From positions 66,230,907-66,294,906 of the forward strand of contig OX411548.1 of assembly GCA_948146395.1 (NCBI GenBank): a stretch of 64,000 nucleotides of DNA, written 5' to 3'. Shown one piece after another: positions 23,213 through 34,924 of this stretch. How positions within the stretch are numbered: the stretch's first letter is position 1; every line of letters starts with the position of its first letter. Made by a program: the position numbers and the translations under genes. This DNA comes from Fragum whitleyi (Eukaryota; Mollusca; Bivalvia; Cardiida; Cardiidae). The notes beneath the pieces are model-generated. The model had not been told where the DNA came from and did not search any database. It saw nothing but the letters and a program-made list of their open reading frames with translations.

Positions 23213-23457
23213 AAGCATGTGCGTGACATTTCGAACAATTTGACATCTACGTAAGGCCGGTGCAAACATTTAGCAGCATTGACAGTTATTTTGTGTAAGA
23301 AGATGATTTTCTTACTGTCTACAGATACCATAAGGCATTATCTATCTACAAATCGCATAGTGAAAACTCTGGTCAGACTGTGCGGATGCACAGACTGGCC
23401 AGTGCGATTGCTTTGCGCACATTTGATATTGTTGGAAATGTCACGCGCAGGCTCATT
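23213..23457. repeat. TATGAGCCTGTGCGTGA-ended MITE (copy 2)
   Basis: The left end is degraded (CATGTGCGTGACATTTCGAA) and the right end is TGTCACGCGCAGGCTCAT. The core hairpin GGTCAGACTGTGCGGATGCA with CAGACTGGCC lies near 23372-23400. Confidence 0.65.
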
Positions 23458-23474
23458 TGTCAATAGAGGCCATG

Positions 23475-24020
23475 TTTGGATATCTAAGTAAAGGTATAAC
23501 GAAAGAAAACCTGATTACATCAGATAAGACAATTTAGAATTATGGAAATCGCATAAAGGACTAATCTGGGCGCCCAAATTCACACAAACGCTAAAGTTAC
23601 ATCTTCCATTAAAATATGCTTTTCACGGTTTCGAAGTTTAGCAAAATCTATAACAGATTTTTTGTCGTTCGGTGCCCAAACAGTCGTATCTATAGCCTTA
23701 TTACCAACAACTTTATGTCTACATAAACAATTTATATAAGCTGAAGTTTCAAAGTTTTTTGAATCACAAAACACAATTCGTTGTAATTCGGCAACCAAAA
23801 TGTCGCATCTTCAAACTGTAACTACGACGTTTTGGCAGCTGGACATTTTTGCTTCTTCACGATGATGATATGACTCATAAATATTAATCTTATCTTATCT
23901 ATAGAATATTATCTTCGGTGATTAATAATCAGTAATCTTTGTCTATTGGAAAAACCCATTGATCTGAATCAGGGGCACAGATAAAAGAGGGAAAAGCCAA
24001 TCTAAAATATTTTTTCCTTA
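23475..24020. other. Unassigned stretch
   Basis: Contains a 72-residue open frame on the minus strand (23580-23798). Its composition is mildly protein-like, but no motif, splice support or family was recognised. Nothing else seen. Confidence 0.3.
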
Positions 24021-24023
24021 ATG

Positions 24024-24099
24024 AAACCCTATGTTGTGGGCACTCATTTGAATCGTCTCGATGAGACGTTTCAAATGAGTAACAGCAACATAGGGTTTA
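24024..24099. repeat. Hairpin of about 76 bp
   Basis: AAACCCTATGTTG pairs with CAACATAGGGTTT, ACTCATTTGAA pairs with TTCAAATGAGT, and CGTCTCGATGAGACG forms the tip. Confidence 0.8.
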
Positions 24100-24109
24100 A
24101 GTTAGAAAT

Positions 24110-25235
24110 AATGAAATATTAATGATTGAAACCAAAATACCCCCTCTGTCTGTAGCTCCGCTTTACATTTGTATCAAATGAGTCATTAATCACACGAGTC
24201 ATGGATATGCACTTTACATGATACTAGTTTCGACAATTTTGCAATGATCTTCATCTGCTACCTCACTCAGGTTTACAAATATTATTCCATTGGGTCTTGA
24301 AGAATATGTGTCCATGATTAATTGATTTTGTATGTGTTATCAACTGCGATATGGAAGAAGGGTCCGGATCCGTTCCGGTCAAAGATTATTTCCTATTATG
24401 TGGTTGGACTCTAAATGATTCTCTTACGAGAAAAAAATCACACACTTCTTTAAAAAAAATCACGGTTAACGCGCAAAAAATAAATAAATAAATAAATAAA
24501 TAGATAAATAAATAAAAATCTATTAAGAAAGCTGAAATTAGATTCAGCAAAGTGCAGACTACCGCTGTTGTTAATGTATATCATTAAATGAACGTATGTG
24601 ACTAGAAACTTAACTTATTACACCAAAATCTAATCGGTCCCTTTCCTATCTTTTCAAATTTTGGACTTGTCCAAATTCAAAGGTTTTGCAGACGAAAATT
24701 CAAAGTGGATTTAAAAAATAACCATTTAGTAGGGTAGAAAATAGTGAGGAAAAAAGAAAAAATTGCTTGTCAGGAGCAATTTCTTCTTGTTTTCACAATG
24801 GTTTTTTTCAATCATAAAATCACAGGCACGTAAAAAGCAGGGATTAAACAGCAAAGGGTTAAATACAGCACGAAAGGTAATGTTTGATAATGTTCAAGAT
24901 GAATGTATGTTGAATTCTGATATCTGTACACTAAGTAGACAAGGAAACCAACATTCACGGAAAAAATACTCAGGAAATGTAAACTAACTGGCATGAAAAC
25001 TAATGCAAGTTAGGAAACCCCAATGTCAAAATTATCATTGGTGGCTGTATAAAAAATTGGAGAAAATTCCGTACCAAGATTATTTCGATTGTATTTGCTT
25101 GGAATTGAAATTCTGAGAAAACGTTCTCCCTTTATGATACCGTATGCTTGTCAGATAATTTCCAAAACAAAGTACACAGGGCTCAGGAATGAGAGTCCAA
25201 AATGCACCAAGGCTTCAGCAAGGGGGTGGGAACGT
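24110..25235. other. Unassigned AT-rich stretch with an AAAT microsatellite
   Basis: An interrupted (AAAT)n run lies at about 24476-24515. No gene or dispersed family recognised in the rest. Confidence 0.4.
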
Positions 25236-25244
25236 TGACGAGAT

Positions 25245-25775
25245 ACAGTTTATCACATCGTGAAATGGACACTCATCACGATCAAAACTATTCAAAATCA
25301 CTTGACCATCGCCTTATTATTGAAAATGCGCTCCGATATCGTTCAAAAATACTTCGAAATCTTTCAAAATAATAAGTATTTAAACATCGTGAAATAGACA
25401 CTTGTCTCGATCAAAACTGTTCAAAATCACTCGCTCAACGCTCCAAATAAACATTCCAAACACTCACTCCAATCACTCACAAATCGCTCCGATATTTTTT
25501 TTTAAAAAAAACAAAAAACTTTAGAATTGTTCAAAATTTATAACATTTAAATCAAATCGATCAAATAAATGTATAATTCTATTGGCTGGTATTGCTTTTA
25601 AAGCATTTGATTTGTCGGTGCAGACACAAATCAGTTAAGTACGTATATTTTAAAGGGAGATTAAAAGGAGATTAAAAATATCGCTTATTTCGTCAATTAT
25701 TGATAATGTTTTACCTCCCTTGAAACACCATTCGAAAATCATTCAACCTGTTCATTTCACGATGTCCCTAAATGT
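25245..25775 (+). repeat. ATCGTGAAATTG-ended MITE with internally duplicated left end
   Basis: The left-end sequence CATCGTGAAATGGACACTCA appears near 25256 and again near 25385 as CATCGTGAAATAGACACTTG. The right end is TTCATTTCACGATGTCCCTA. The element has therefore either partly duplicated itself or had a second copy inserted into it. Confidence 0.6.
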
Positions 25776-26390
25776 ACCACTGGCGCCTCTGTGAATATCT
25801 TGTCTAAAACGTTGGTGGCTTTTTGGCTACTAGAAGTCTGTTTTTCTCGCATTTCGCTTTTTCTTTTCCTTTTTTAATCTAGAATTGTCGATCATCCTTC
25901 TTATGTAAGAATATTTCAATGCGACCCCCGTTTCAAATGTACTGAAACCAACCTATTTTTCAAATGTATATATTATGGGGTTCTAATATGGCCCCTTTCG
26001 TGTGACGGGCGCAAATCAATGAAAATAAAGTTAATCAAAATGTCGACGTCAATTTTGCTCCGTAAGTCTTATTTTTTCTAATTGGTCAACTTTTAACTAA
26101 TAATGGTGTATATCTTTATCATTTTTTTATATCGAGAGGTCAGTGCAACTCTAATTATAAGTGCCTATATACTTATAGGCACTTGTAAAGTATTGCACCT
26201 CAATATTTACTGGCATGACAACGTTTAATCAAAGAGAAAAATTCATTATCATTTCCATAATACCGTTTTTATTACACCAGTGGTGGTGGATATCTTTAAT
26301 CTAACGTGACACTTTATTTACAAGTAAGTGGCTTCAAAGACATTAAACTTTAGCGCTTATGCAAATATATTGCATTTGTTTGGAAGAAGA
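25776..26390. other. Unassigned stretch with one small hairpin
   Basis: A stem AAGTGCCTATA/TATAGGCACTT lies at about 26160-26186. The phrase CCCCTTTCGTGTGACGGGCG near 25990 resembles one end of the MITE at 46.0 kb. No gene seen. Confidence 0.4.
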
Positions 26391-26396
26391 ATCCCG

Positions 26397-26540
26397 AACC
26401 AACCCTGCGTTCAAGATTACGAAACGGCGCAAACTGTTTAAAAAGTATATCCCGCTTTGCACGCAAGTGCATGTGCAAAGCGGGATATAATTCGCAAACA
26501 TCTTGCATCGTTTTATTATCCTCAGCACAGGACTGGCTTC
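26397..26540. repeat. CTTTGCACGTGCAAAG MITE (copy 2)
   Basis: The left arm has CCCTGCGTTCAAGATTACGA. The core TATCCCGCTTTGCAC pairs with GTGCAAAGCGGGATA (about 26450-26487). The right arm is degraded. Confidence 0.7.
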
Positions 26541-27237
26541 AACGTTTTGTACTGGTACAAGTTCAATGGAGTTACAGCATTCGGCAATCCTCGGGCAACC
26601 TCCGAAGTCTCCGTTCTACATCTGTATGTTACGGAAACGGGGAGTTGAGACGGATTGAGCGACACATGACAGTTGAAAAATAATGTAAAGTTAATCCTTC
26701 TCATGCTGTTTGAAGCAGTTTTCTTTGTTTACACAAAGCTTTGACCGACAGTTTAGACTAAGATCAGCCAGCACAGGAAAAGAACCGTCAGGAAACCCAG
26801 TAAATAGATGAAAACGAATAAAAAAAATTAAAAAGGTTGGTTACAGGAAAGATCAACCGAGGTCGCTTGTCAAAACAATTGGTAAAGGTAAAAAGTTATT
26901 TTACGTTAAGAAAATAAGCCAAGAACGAAAAGTTTCGATCCAGGTCATCCTGTGCAGTCCGGACTGTCTGAATAGAATCCTGTAGTAGACCCAGTTTATT
27001 TATTTATTAATTTTTTGTAATTAAGGTTTAAAGCTGCAAATGGCGGTTCTTTTTCCATCCATTGCCGTCACATTTCTTTGAATTTCTTACCGAAAAGAAA
27101 ATTATTAGACTGCACATTGGTGTTCGAATGAGCCCCTTAACCCCCTGAAGATCCGCCATTGGGGATGACACTTGAGGCACTATCCAGATGGTCCCTTTTC
27201 GCCTGAAACGTCACAATTGATTAACCGATGTTACGTA

Positions 27238-27377
27238 CCAGCCCTGCGTACAGGATGTAAAAACTTTTTGTGAACGTTTTGAGTTAATACCCCGCTTTGC
27301 ACGTGCACATACGTGCAAAGCGAGGTATCATTTCGAAAACGTTTCGCTAACGTTTTCATCCTGAACGCAAGGCTGTA
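27238..27377. repeat. CTTTGCACGTGCAAAG MITE (copy 3)
   Basis: The arms CAGCCCTGCGTACAGGATG and CATCCTGAACGCAAGGCTG enclose ACCCCGCTTTGCACGTG paired with ACGTGCAAAGCGAGGT. This is the cleanest copy in the window. Confidence 0.8.
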
Positions 27378-27618
27378 CTCAGACCAAAGACAGGCAAATC
27401 TTCGTGATTCATGGTTAATTCCTCGTTTAAACACATGGTCATCTATCTCTTCACAATAAGGTTCGCCCATTCTATTTGTCAAAAAGATCCGATTAAGAGA
27501 GATGAAAATACGGGCTAATCTCGACCCCGCCTTTTTGACTAGATCTTTCATTTTTCGCAGTTTTAGAGAACTTTGACCTACCTATGTTTTCCATAAATTT
27601 TAATTCCATCTTATCTGT

Positions 27619-28268
27619 CAAAAAAAAAAAAAAAAAAAAAAAAAAAAGAAGCGGGAAAAAAAAGAAAGAAAAGTAGCAGCGAACAATTTAGACATTACAT
27701 TAAATCATTCTATGGTTTGATTGGCTGGATTTGGAAGCAACCAACTAGTACAAGAAGATATGAATTTATTCGTCGAACGGCAGTCAAATTTTAAATTTCG
27801 CTAACTTCGTTCATTTTGCAAGAACTTAGTAGATTTTTTTTATCCCAATTTTAGTTTATTCAATACTTCCCCAACCCAATCACTAAAAGTCATTCAGAAC
27901 TTTTCTTAAAATCATCCAGGTCAAATATCAAGAAAATAGAAAGGTGGCTGGAGATTGAACTCACGCCCCATTGCTTTACTTGACTGATCTAACGAGCTTT
28001 GGCTTTTCTGATAAAAAAGTCTTTCTCTTTCCTACGATTTCATGAAAAGAGCATGTGATTGACATTTAAGTATTCTTGAATAACTTAATTCTACTTGCGC
28101 CCATTAAAATTATTCGTGCGTTCGTGGCTAAACAATTGGTTTCATAAGTCAATCAACAAAAAAGCAATTTCAGTTCGCAGCTATTTTTGTCAGCTTTCAC
28201 GGAAAGTCTAGTCTCACAAAGATCTATGAAAAAATTGTACGATTTAGCTTCACGGTATTAAATTATTA
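27619..28268. other. Poly-A run and unassigned stretch
   Basis: A run of about 28 A residues (27619-27646) is followed by A/G-rich sequence. No target duplication or SINE head was recognised upstream. No gene seen in the remainder. Confidence 0.35.
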
Positions 28269-28424
28269 GATGTGAAGACAGTTTTTTTTAAAGTCATGGG
28301 GTATGCATCTAAAAACCTTATCACACTTAAGTACGAATCCGCATCGCGTATTCATACGGTGTGATTAGGTTTTTAGTTTCATACCTCATGAAACAATTAA
28401 AAAATCAACCCAACTGTCTTCATC
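28269..28424. repeat. Palindromic MITE of about 155 bp
   Basis: The outer stem is GATGTGAAGACAGTT with AACTGTCTTCATC. Inner stems are CTAAAAACCTTATCACAC with GTGTGATTAGGTTTTTAG. It is an imperfect hairpin over its whole length. Confidence 0.7.
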
Positions 28425-28539
28425 TCTCTCTATTGAGCTTTAAGCGCAATTACTAAAAAGTCTTGTCATACACATCGTGCATTTAGAATATTCTCTGTCC
28501 ATCTACGGAGTCTTTAATTAGCGTGCCGAGTAAAAAGAG

Positions 28540-28640
28540 CATAGTGAAGACTCTGATCAGACTGTGCTCATACACAGGCTGATCCGAGTATTAACTTTGC
28601 GCTGATGTGAGATTGTCGTAAAATGTTAAGCTTATGCTCA
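28540..28640. repeat. Solo copy of the CAGACTGTGC hairpin core
   Basis: Contains GCATAGTGAAGACTCTGATC and the stem CAGACTGTGC/ACACAGGCTG. This matches the centre of the MITEs at 2.8, 23.4 and 41.8 kb. Confidence 0.55.
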
Positions 28641-28812
28641 TGCAAAATCTGTGCTTTGTTTTTATCGAGCTCAGCTCCATGTTATCGGAAGAAAGATGGC
28701 GTCATATCTCAATTAAACAAATCTTAAGTACCCAACACTATTATAGCCTATTCTGTTAGTTTTGGCTCAAAATATTCTCCGATATTTTTGATCTGGTGAA
28801 CAGATACTGTCT

Positions 28813-29223
<411 letters not shown>

Positions 29224-29378
29224 AGAGTAATAAAAAAAACTGTTTTTATGCAATCATCAAGAGGAGATATAGTTAGTTACGGCATTTTTACGGCATTACG
29301 GCCAACTGACGATCGCGTGACGTCTTATCTGGAACTTTACGTTCGAAATTACCTACAATTTTTTTATGTTACCATTAG

Positions 29379-29815
29379 TTACATCGTGAAATTGGCATTT
29401 ATCTCAATCAAAACCATGCTAAACCGCACACTCAGTGCTCCATTCATTCACTCCAAACACTCGCTCAAAACACTAAAAAACGCTCCAAAATCACTAAAAA
29501 AGGATCAGATCAACAACAACATTCAAAATAAAAAGCATTAGAAAAAAATCCACGATTTCACTGACGTAATTGAATTTTGTAAGCGTTTTACGCAGAAATG
29601 AACACATAAAAAGCTATTCGTTGAACCTGTATGAATATTTTATTAGAGGAAGGTAATTAATATCGCTAATTTTGTTCATCTGGAACAAAATGGTCGATAT
29701 TAGATTACCTCCCTTTAATTTCACCCGAACCTCGCTCCAAACATTCATTCAATTTCATTCCAAGATCATTCCAGAGTCGCTCATCGTGTCAATTTCTTAA
29801 TACTCTTAACTGTAA
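29379..29815 (+). repeat. ATCGTGAAATTG-ended MITE, full copy
   Basis: Starts TTAGTTACATCGTGAAATTG. It contains CACACTCAGTGCTCCATTCA and the palindrome around TTTTGTTCATCTGGAACAAA, flanked by TAGATTACCTCCCTTTAA. It ends in a decayed GTCAATTTCTTAATACTC. Confidence 0.7.
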
Positions 29816-29819
29816 GATG

Positions 29820-30575
29820 TTCGAGTCACGAATTTGATATCGAATTAGGAAGACATATCATCATTGAACGATTGGAAATTGTATCATTACTGTTCGTTAA
29901 ATCAGGCCATATTTACTGTTTAAAACAAAAAGCATCGTGCCATTTTTATGGTCGGATTTTTAGACTTGAGAGGAAAGTTTTTCTTGATACAGCAGTAGAA
30001 TTCTTTTGGTTGAATTCCATAATTATCAAATGAAAGGCAAAATGTGTTCACATGTTTAAAAAAGGTAGCAAAATCTTGTTTTTAAATGATGATAAGTAAA
30101 TTTCGTATATCATATGAAGATATCACATGTATTAGCAATTTGTTAAGTGCAACTCTTCTTTCAGTTTTGCACGTTGTGGTATGGACCAGAGCCTTTGTTT
30201 ATCAGTAAACTTTTCGTTTTCGCATTTCTTTGTTTTCGCTTTTCATCGAAAATTTTCCAGGGCATAGTGAAAGAACAAATGATTTTTGAAAAGGTTGAAT
30301 AACTAAATCCATTTAGTACTACGTCCTTAAAAAATAAGGTTATCGCGTTCAATTTTCTCCTAATCCTCATTATTTATTTATCCAACGAATTAAACCTTGG
30401 CTATTTCGTAGACAATTAGAATTATGACCTCTTTTAGAAAGCTCAAAGAAAAATATTGTTTCCGTCAAATTGATTGAATTGATATTACTCAACCCTACCC
30501 AGATTATCAATTTAGGTGTTGTATTGATTATAGTAGACTTTAAAAATAAACTATATATGTGTCAAGTCATGTAAA
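29820..30575. other. Unassigned AT-rich stretch
   Basis: No gene, RNA or repeat recognised. Confidence 0.4.
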
Positions 30576-30577
30576 AC

Positions 30578-30668
30578 GGGGCCATCTGGGAAGAGCATAG
30601 AATATCGGCCCTAGACAGCTCGTGCAGTCCGCGCGGTCTGACATGGGTCGATATTCTATGCTCTTTCG
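30578..30668. repeat. Palindromic MITE with CATAGAATATCG arms
   Basis: AAGAGCATAGAATATCG pairs with CGATATTCTATGCTCTT. The loop holds a GTGCAGTCCGCGCGGTCTGAC core related to the hairpin core elsewhere, and GGGGCCATCTGGGA outside links it to the MITE at 46.0 kb. Confidence 0.65.
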
Positions 30669-31060
30669 CGATTTGCTAATTTTTGAATCTGAAATGCTCA
30701 ATCTACCGCCCATAAGACTTTTTGAAATGCGATCTTCGATTGACCTATGCTGGAGCCAATCTCTCTCTCATCATCAGATAATTCTGATTTTGTGTGATAT
30801 GCCACGATAATAGAAAAAAAAATTGACAAGAATGGACAAGAATCCACTAACAAGTTTTAAGAAGCAGATGTTTGAAAAAATGAAGAATAGCAAATTCTTT
30901 TAATGCTTTCAGATCGTCTGTAGAAGCCTTGTTAGCATGTAATAATTTCAAAGCAAAACGATTTGTTTTCAAAATATAGTATGCCAAATATTTACCTTAA
31001 GGTAGTAGACCCGTAATAGTTCCGTAAACATTTCGGACCTCTTATTCTTTCCAAATGCTA

Positions 31061-31220
31061 ACCGAAGTTTTCTAATGAAAATCATTAGGAAACCTCGGTT
31101 AATACTGTTAAAGTTCCTTACTACCGAGATGATGCCCTGCCCTTATTATTCCCGAGGTCTATTCTGTAGAATCGCCGAGGGTTCCCGGTGTATCTTGGGG
31201 TCAATCGAAATTTCACGAAC
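31061..31220. repeat. Hairpin and adjoining CCGAGG block
   Basis: ACCGAAGTTTTCTAATGA pairs with TCATTAGGAAACCTCGGT (31061-31099). The block TTATTCCCGAGGTCTATTCT followed by AGAATCGCCGAGGGTTCC (31142-31180) recurs near 35.61-35.66 kb, so it belongs to a dispersed repeat. Confidence 0.55.
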
Positions 31221-31271
31221 AATTTCTATGAAGGCTCTCCGCAGTATCAATTCTAAAAAAAAAATTTAAAT

Positions 31272-31676
31272 AGAGGATAATCGTTTGTTTCAGTGTAAGA
31301 TCGATTTATATTTCATTGAGTAATTAACAAAAGCTATATTTTCACGAAAATATAGCTTTTGTTTTTCACGAAATGAAATTTTACTCGAAACACAAATGAT
31401 TATTCTTTTTCTTCATTGCAAAAATGACGCAAAAATTGAAATTTCTGGGACATATTTTCGTAAAGCGCGTCATTTTGCACGTGATTGCTATGCAACGTTC
31501 ATTATGACGTCACTTATTTCGCCCCGCATAGATGACGTCAGATACGATGAAATGCACAAAAGCAGGGTGTATGTTTTTGATAATTTCACTGCTTTTGCGG
31601 TGAGAATATCAAGTGATAATCTACTGTTATTTCTCGATAAACCACCAACAAGCATTAAAGAAATTCAACCAATAGT
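31272..31676 (+). repeat. Dispersed repeat carrying paired TGACGTCA sites (copy 1)
   Basis: Starts GAGGATAATCGTTTGTTTCA and contains the hairpin CAAAAGCTATATTTTC/GAAAATATAGCTTTTG. It then has two TGACGTCA palindromes about 30 bp apart around TTTCGCCCCGCATAGA, and ends near AAAGAAATTCAACC. A closely similar copy lies at 52971-53405. TGACGTCA is the CRE consensus bound by CREB/ATF proteins; regulatory use here is not shown. Confidence 0.75.
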
Positions 31677-31862
31677 ATAGAGAGTAGATGATGATGAAAA
31701 TTTAGGTCTAAGAAGATAAGTAAAGAATTGGTGCCGTCTTCCGAGCACGACGTACGATGGTAAAAAAATTACAAAAAATCACCCTGAGCACGTATAACAA
31801 CAACCTAATTTGGTTACTGAGGAATTCTTGGAAAAAAAAAGTTTCTTCAAAATAGATTTAAC

Positions 31863-32330
31863 AGCGGTGATAAACCAACTTCTAATATGACCGACGTCGC
31901 GAGAGTGAAATAAACCCGTTGATTTCTTTTTTTTTTTCGATATTACACGGGTGTAAATACACTAGTGGAATAATTATGCAAATTATCTAAGAACGTTGAG
32001 CAACGTTATATTTTCGTTGTAAAAATGACGTCATAATGCATGTATGATGTCATTTCGAAAACGGCGATATATGTTTCGCTGAATAAATTGAACTGATAAA
32101 GTTCTGGAAATTCCTCGATTTATCGCAAACATTCAGGTCATATTATAAATAGAATATAAAATTTTTGTTTATAAAAACCGAATTTATTAAACTAATCATC
32201 TGAAACATATCAAAAAATCTGGCACAGCCTCCTTTTTTTCTGTTATATGTATGTATGTTATATCGGGGTATGTTTGTAGAAAAAGAGAATGTCCAAGACG
32301 TGCACGTTTTTCTTTCAATGGTCACATTGT
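31863..32330 (+). repeat. Dispersed repeat, ACCGACGTCGC family (copy 1)
   Basis: Contains GAGTGAAATAAACCCGTTGA, ATTACACGGGTGTAAATACA, CTAGTGGAATAATTATGCAA, a TGACGTCA and GAATTTATTAAACTAATCATC. A copy lies at 43229-43545, and a partial copy on the other strand near 54230-54370. Confidence 0.7.
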
Positions 32331-32344
32331 TTTGAAAAGCTTCT

Positions 32345-33400
32345 TATTTTTTGTCTGGGGACAAAGAAACGAGATTGTGTGAAAACGCAAAACAGCATCC
32401 CCTCCCCCGAAACAAATGTTGTTTTATTTTTTTTTATCTCAATGACCAAAATAATTCTGCGGTACAATTATGTCTAGGCTAGATATATTCGCCGTTTCCC
32501 GTCCGTTCGTGTGTTCGTCCAAGTCAAATCCGTCCGTCCTGTTTTTGTTCAAGCTTTAACCGAGTATAACGAATACAATTAAAGATAACTTTCAAAAGCC
32601 AATTTTCTAAAGTAGATGTAACATTTATAAGGTATTTTTTAAGTTCTAATACACAAGCGATTGTCTCATTATTTGATTCTTTTTCATATAGGTTATTGTA
32701 TAAGCCTTATATAAAACCCGCAAAACAAAATTTGATTGTGAAACAATCGCCTGTGACCTAATGTCAAGGTCACGGGTCAAAGTAAAACACTAATGCTTTT
32801 CCTAAGACATAATCTCCCTTTTTGAAGGATTTCAAAATAATTTACACGTCAAGTTATAATTATACAATTATAAGAACAAAATGAGTTTCTTCGAGTAAGT
32901 TACTTAAATCAAATGTGGCTCGTCAGGCAAAATTAGACCATCTTGTGGTAGTGCGTGAAGTTTCGGTGCTTGTCAGACTGCTCGAATTGCCCAGGCTGAC
33001 TGGAATCGAAACTTTTCGCACTTGGCTGATTTTCAGAATCTAGAATAATCATTCTACCTTCCTGTTTAAGAATCCTTCGAAATGCAACTCCTGGCCGACC
33101 TCTACTTTGTCTGTTCCCATGTATATAGGCAAATTTCGCAAGTATATTATCTTTGCACAATATAATATTATTTTTCTTCTCTTTACCTATTGTGATATTT
33201 CCGTTCTTGTCTGTATGTCTATGTTTGTATTTCTCTCCTATCTCTCCCATGGGCGTATCTGGGAGTTTTAAGTTTATACGCACTCGGGAGGCGACCAACA
33301 TAGATTACATAGGATAAAGGCGATATCTTGACTGTGAAAAAAGAGACATGTCCCCCGTCCTCCGTCCGCTCCCCTTTTTATGATTTGAGCATTGGTGAAT
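32345..33400. other. Unassigned stretch with MITE remnants
   Basis: CGTCAGGCAAAATTAGACCA and GTCAGACTGCTCGAATTGCC (32921-33010) are remnants of the 46.0-kb MITE family. The 122-residue minus-strand frame at 32933-33301 runs into this remnant and is doubtful. Confidence 0.4.
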
Positions 33401-33407
33401 AATCAAA

Positions 33408-33447
33408 ACATCGAAACTACAGCTTGAATTAGCTGTAGTTCCGATGT
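33408..33447. repeat. Hairpin, ACATCG-ACTACAGCT family
   Basis: ACATCGAAACTACAGCT pairs with AGCTGTAGTTCCGATGT. The same ACTACAGCT stem occurs at 39613-39640. Confidence 0.75.
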
Positions 33448-33459
33448 TATTATCATTCA

Positions 33460-34320
33460 TTTACTACATTTTTGGAAAGAGGATTTATTTCTTTTACGCA
33501 CTTGCGTAATGTGCGTAATGGGATCAACGCCCTTGTCTCCCATTTTGTCTGTCATTCTGTCCTTCTGTTTCAATCTATTCGTCTCACGATATTAATTTGT
33601 AAATCAATTTCCCACTCCTTTCTTTATCTCATTCTAAATAAACCAGCCAATATTTCAATTAACATTAATTGAACGAAAGCAGTTAATAAGGTAATATTTC
33701 TTTCTACAAAATAAGTCATATACACAAGCTTTGTAACATTATCAGACGATGTAGGCTCAGATCAGACAGCATCTTTATGCAGGCTGATCTGAATCCTTAC
33801 TTGTAAGAAAAGTATGGATTTTCCGGGTTCAGCATTAAAAGGATAAAAGGGCGCTAGACAGAGGAAAGTAAACAACGCTAGAATGTGAAGTAGATATAAA
33901 AGCAGTTGAGAAAAGTCGTAAACAAGATATCAAATTTCGTTTTCAATAGATTGATTTCACGTAAATGAAATAAGTTGAAATAACAGAAGAAATCAATATT
34001 GATCCTTGTCAAGGTTGATTGTTTGACCCGTTGGCTCAAAAAGGGCAAATTGGTCAAATCGAAAACTATCGACTTCATAACGTACAACCGGTTGCGGCGA
34101 CGACAGATGAGAGTCAACTGCGACAGATTCAGCGAATTGTGCCAAGTAGACGGTACGTAAAAAAAGTCAATTAGGAAATTAGCTTTCATTTGGTCTATAG
34201 CTACTAAACTTCTCACGAAAAAAATGTCGTAGGTCAAGGTCAAAAGTCATATTTTGGACGAGAGTAGAATACCGATTGTTTGAAAAATTGACTTCAAAGC
34301 CTAATAAAAACAAATAAATA
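33460..34320. other. Unassigned stretch
   Basis: A hairpin core remnant (GGCTCAGATCAGACAGC with GCAGGCTGATCTGAATCC) lies at about 33752-33798. The 121-residue minus-strand frame at 33878-34243 has a composition typical of AT-rich chance frames. No gene supported. Confidence 0.4.
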
Positions 34321-34324
34321 TATG

Positions 34325-34428
34325 TATAGATCTACAATTTAAAGTGAATGATCAAAGGTCAATTTTGTCTATACAGGTATAGACAAAATTGACCTTTGAT
34401 CACTCACTCAAACTTGTGGATCTATAGT
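34325..34428. repeat. Palindromic MITE of about 104 bp
   Basis: TATAGATCTAC and GTGGATCTATAG form the outer arms. The inner stem TGATCAAAGGTCAATTTTGT continues into CTATAC and pairs with its complement around a 4-bp tip. Related copies lie at 35967-36080 and, as a half copy, near 49915-49960. Confidence 0.8.
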
Positions 34429-34649
34429 AGCTTTGTTTGCTTACTCAGAAGTCTTTTTTGGGGGGGGGGTTGTTGTATCGCCACTTTCAACAGTATTGTA
34501 GTTGTGAACCGGGCAAGATACACCTTCTAATGTTTTCTCGGTGGTTCCAACGGCGAAATAACAACCTTTTTTCATCCGAGCTACAAGGTACTCAATTTAC
34601 AGAGGTAAAATTATGTGTTTCCTTCGTACATTCGTGGGAAACATATGTT

Positions 34650-34920
34650 GCCGTCATAGCGCAGTTGGCAGCGCGTCGGACTGTCAATCTTAAGTTCCCA
34701 GGTTCGATCCCCGACGGCGGCACTCATTCTTTCCGACTATTTGTCTCTCACCAATGGCAGCAAATCGTAGACCTATGTAAGATAGCAGCTGGAGGCTAGG
34801 AAAGGATGTGATGGTTGTACTGGTGAGAGAAATACCGCGAATCCATTGTTAGGTGCTCTAGCCGCCGCGATATGACTGGAAAAAATGTTGAAAGCGGCGT
34901 AATATCCCATCCAATTAATT
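34650..34920 (+). mobile_element. tRNA-derived SINE with Asp(GTC)-like head (copy 1)
   Basis: The 73-nt head (34650-34722) folds as a damaged tRNA. The acceptor GCCGTCA pairs with CGGCGGC at six of seven positions, then A73. The D arm is GCGC/GCGC, the anticodon loop is CTGTCAA (anticodon GTC) with one stem mismatch, and the T arm CCAGG/CCCGA has two mismatches around TTCGATC. Downstream come TTTCCGACTATTTGTCTCTC, then ATCGTAGACCTATG and TAGCAGCTGGAGGCTAGG, which are repeated in copy 2 at 38689. The shared body marks it as a SINE and not a tRNA gene. Confidence 0.75.
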
Positions 34921-34924
34921 CAAT

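Noticed and set aside
23580..23798. 72-residue minus-strand frame of fairly protein-like composition
   Set aside because: A stop lies a few codons upstream, and no splice sites, motif or family were recognised. It might be a decayed coding fragment.
32933..33301. 122-residue minus-strand open frame
   Set aside because: Its C-terminal third is read through a MITE remnant, a stop lies just upstream of the start, and no motif is recognised. An exon fragment is possible but not supported.
33878..34243. 121-residue minus-strand open frame
   Set aside because: Rich in Phe, Leu, Ile and Asn as expected for AT-rich chance frames; no domain or splice support.
34650..34722. Functional tRNA-Asp (GTC)
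   Set aside because: Mismatches in the anticodon and T stems, and a repeated SINE body downstream shared with 38689, show that it is a SINE head.
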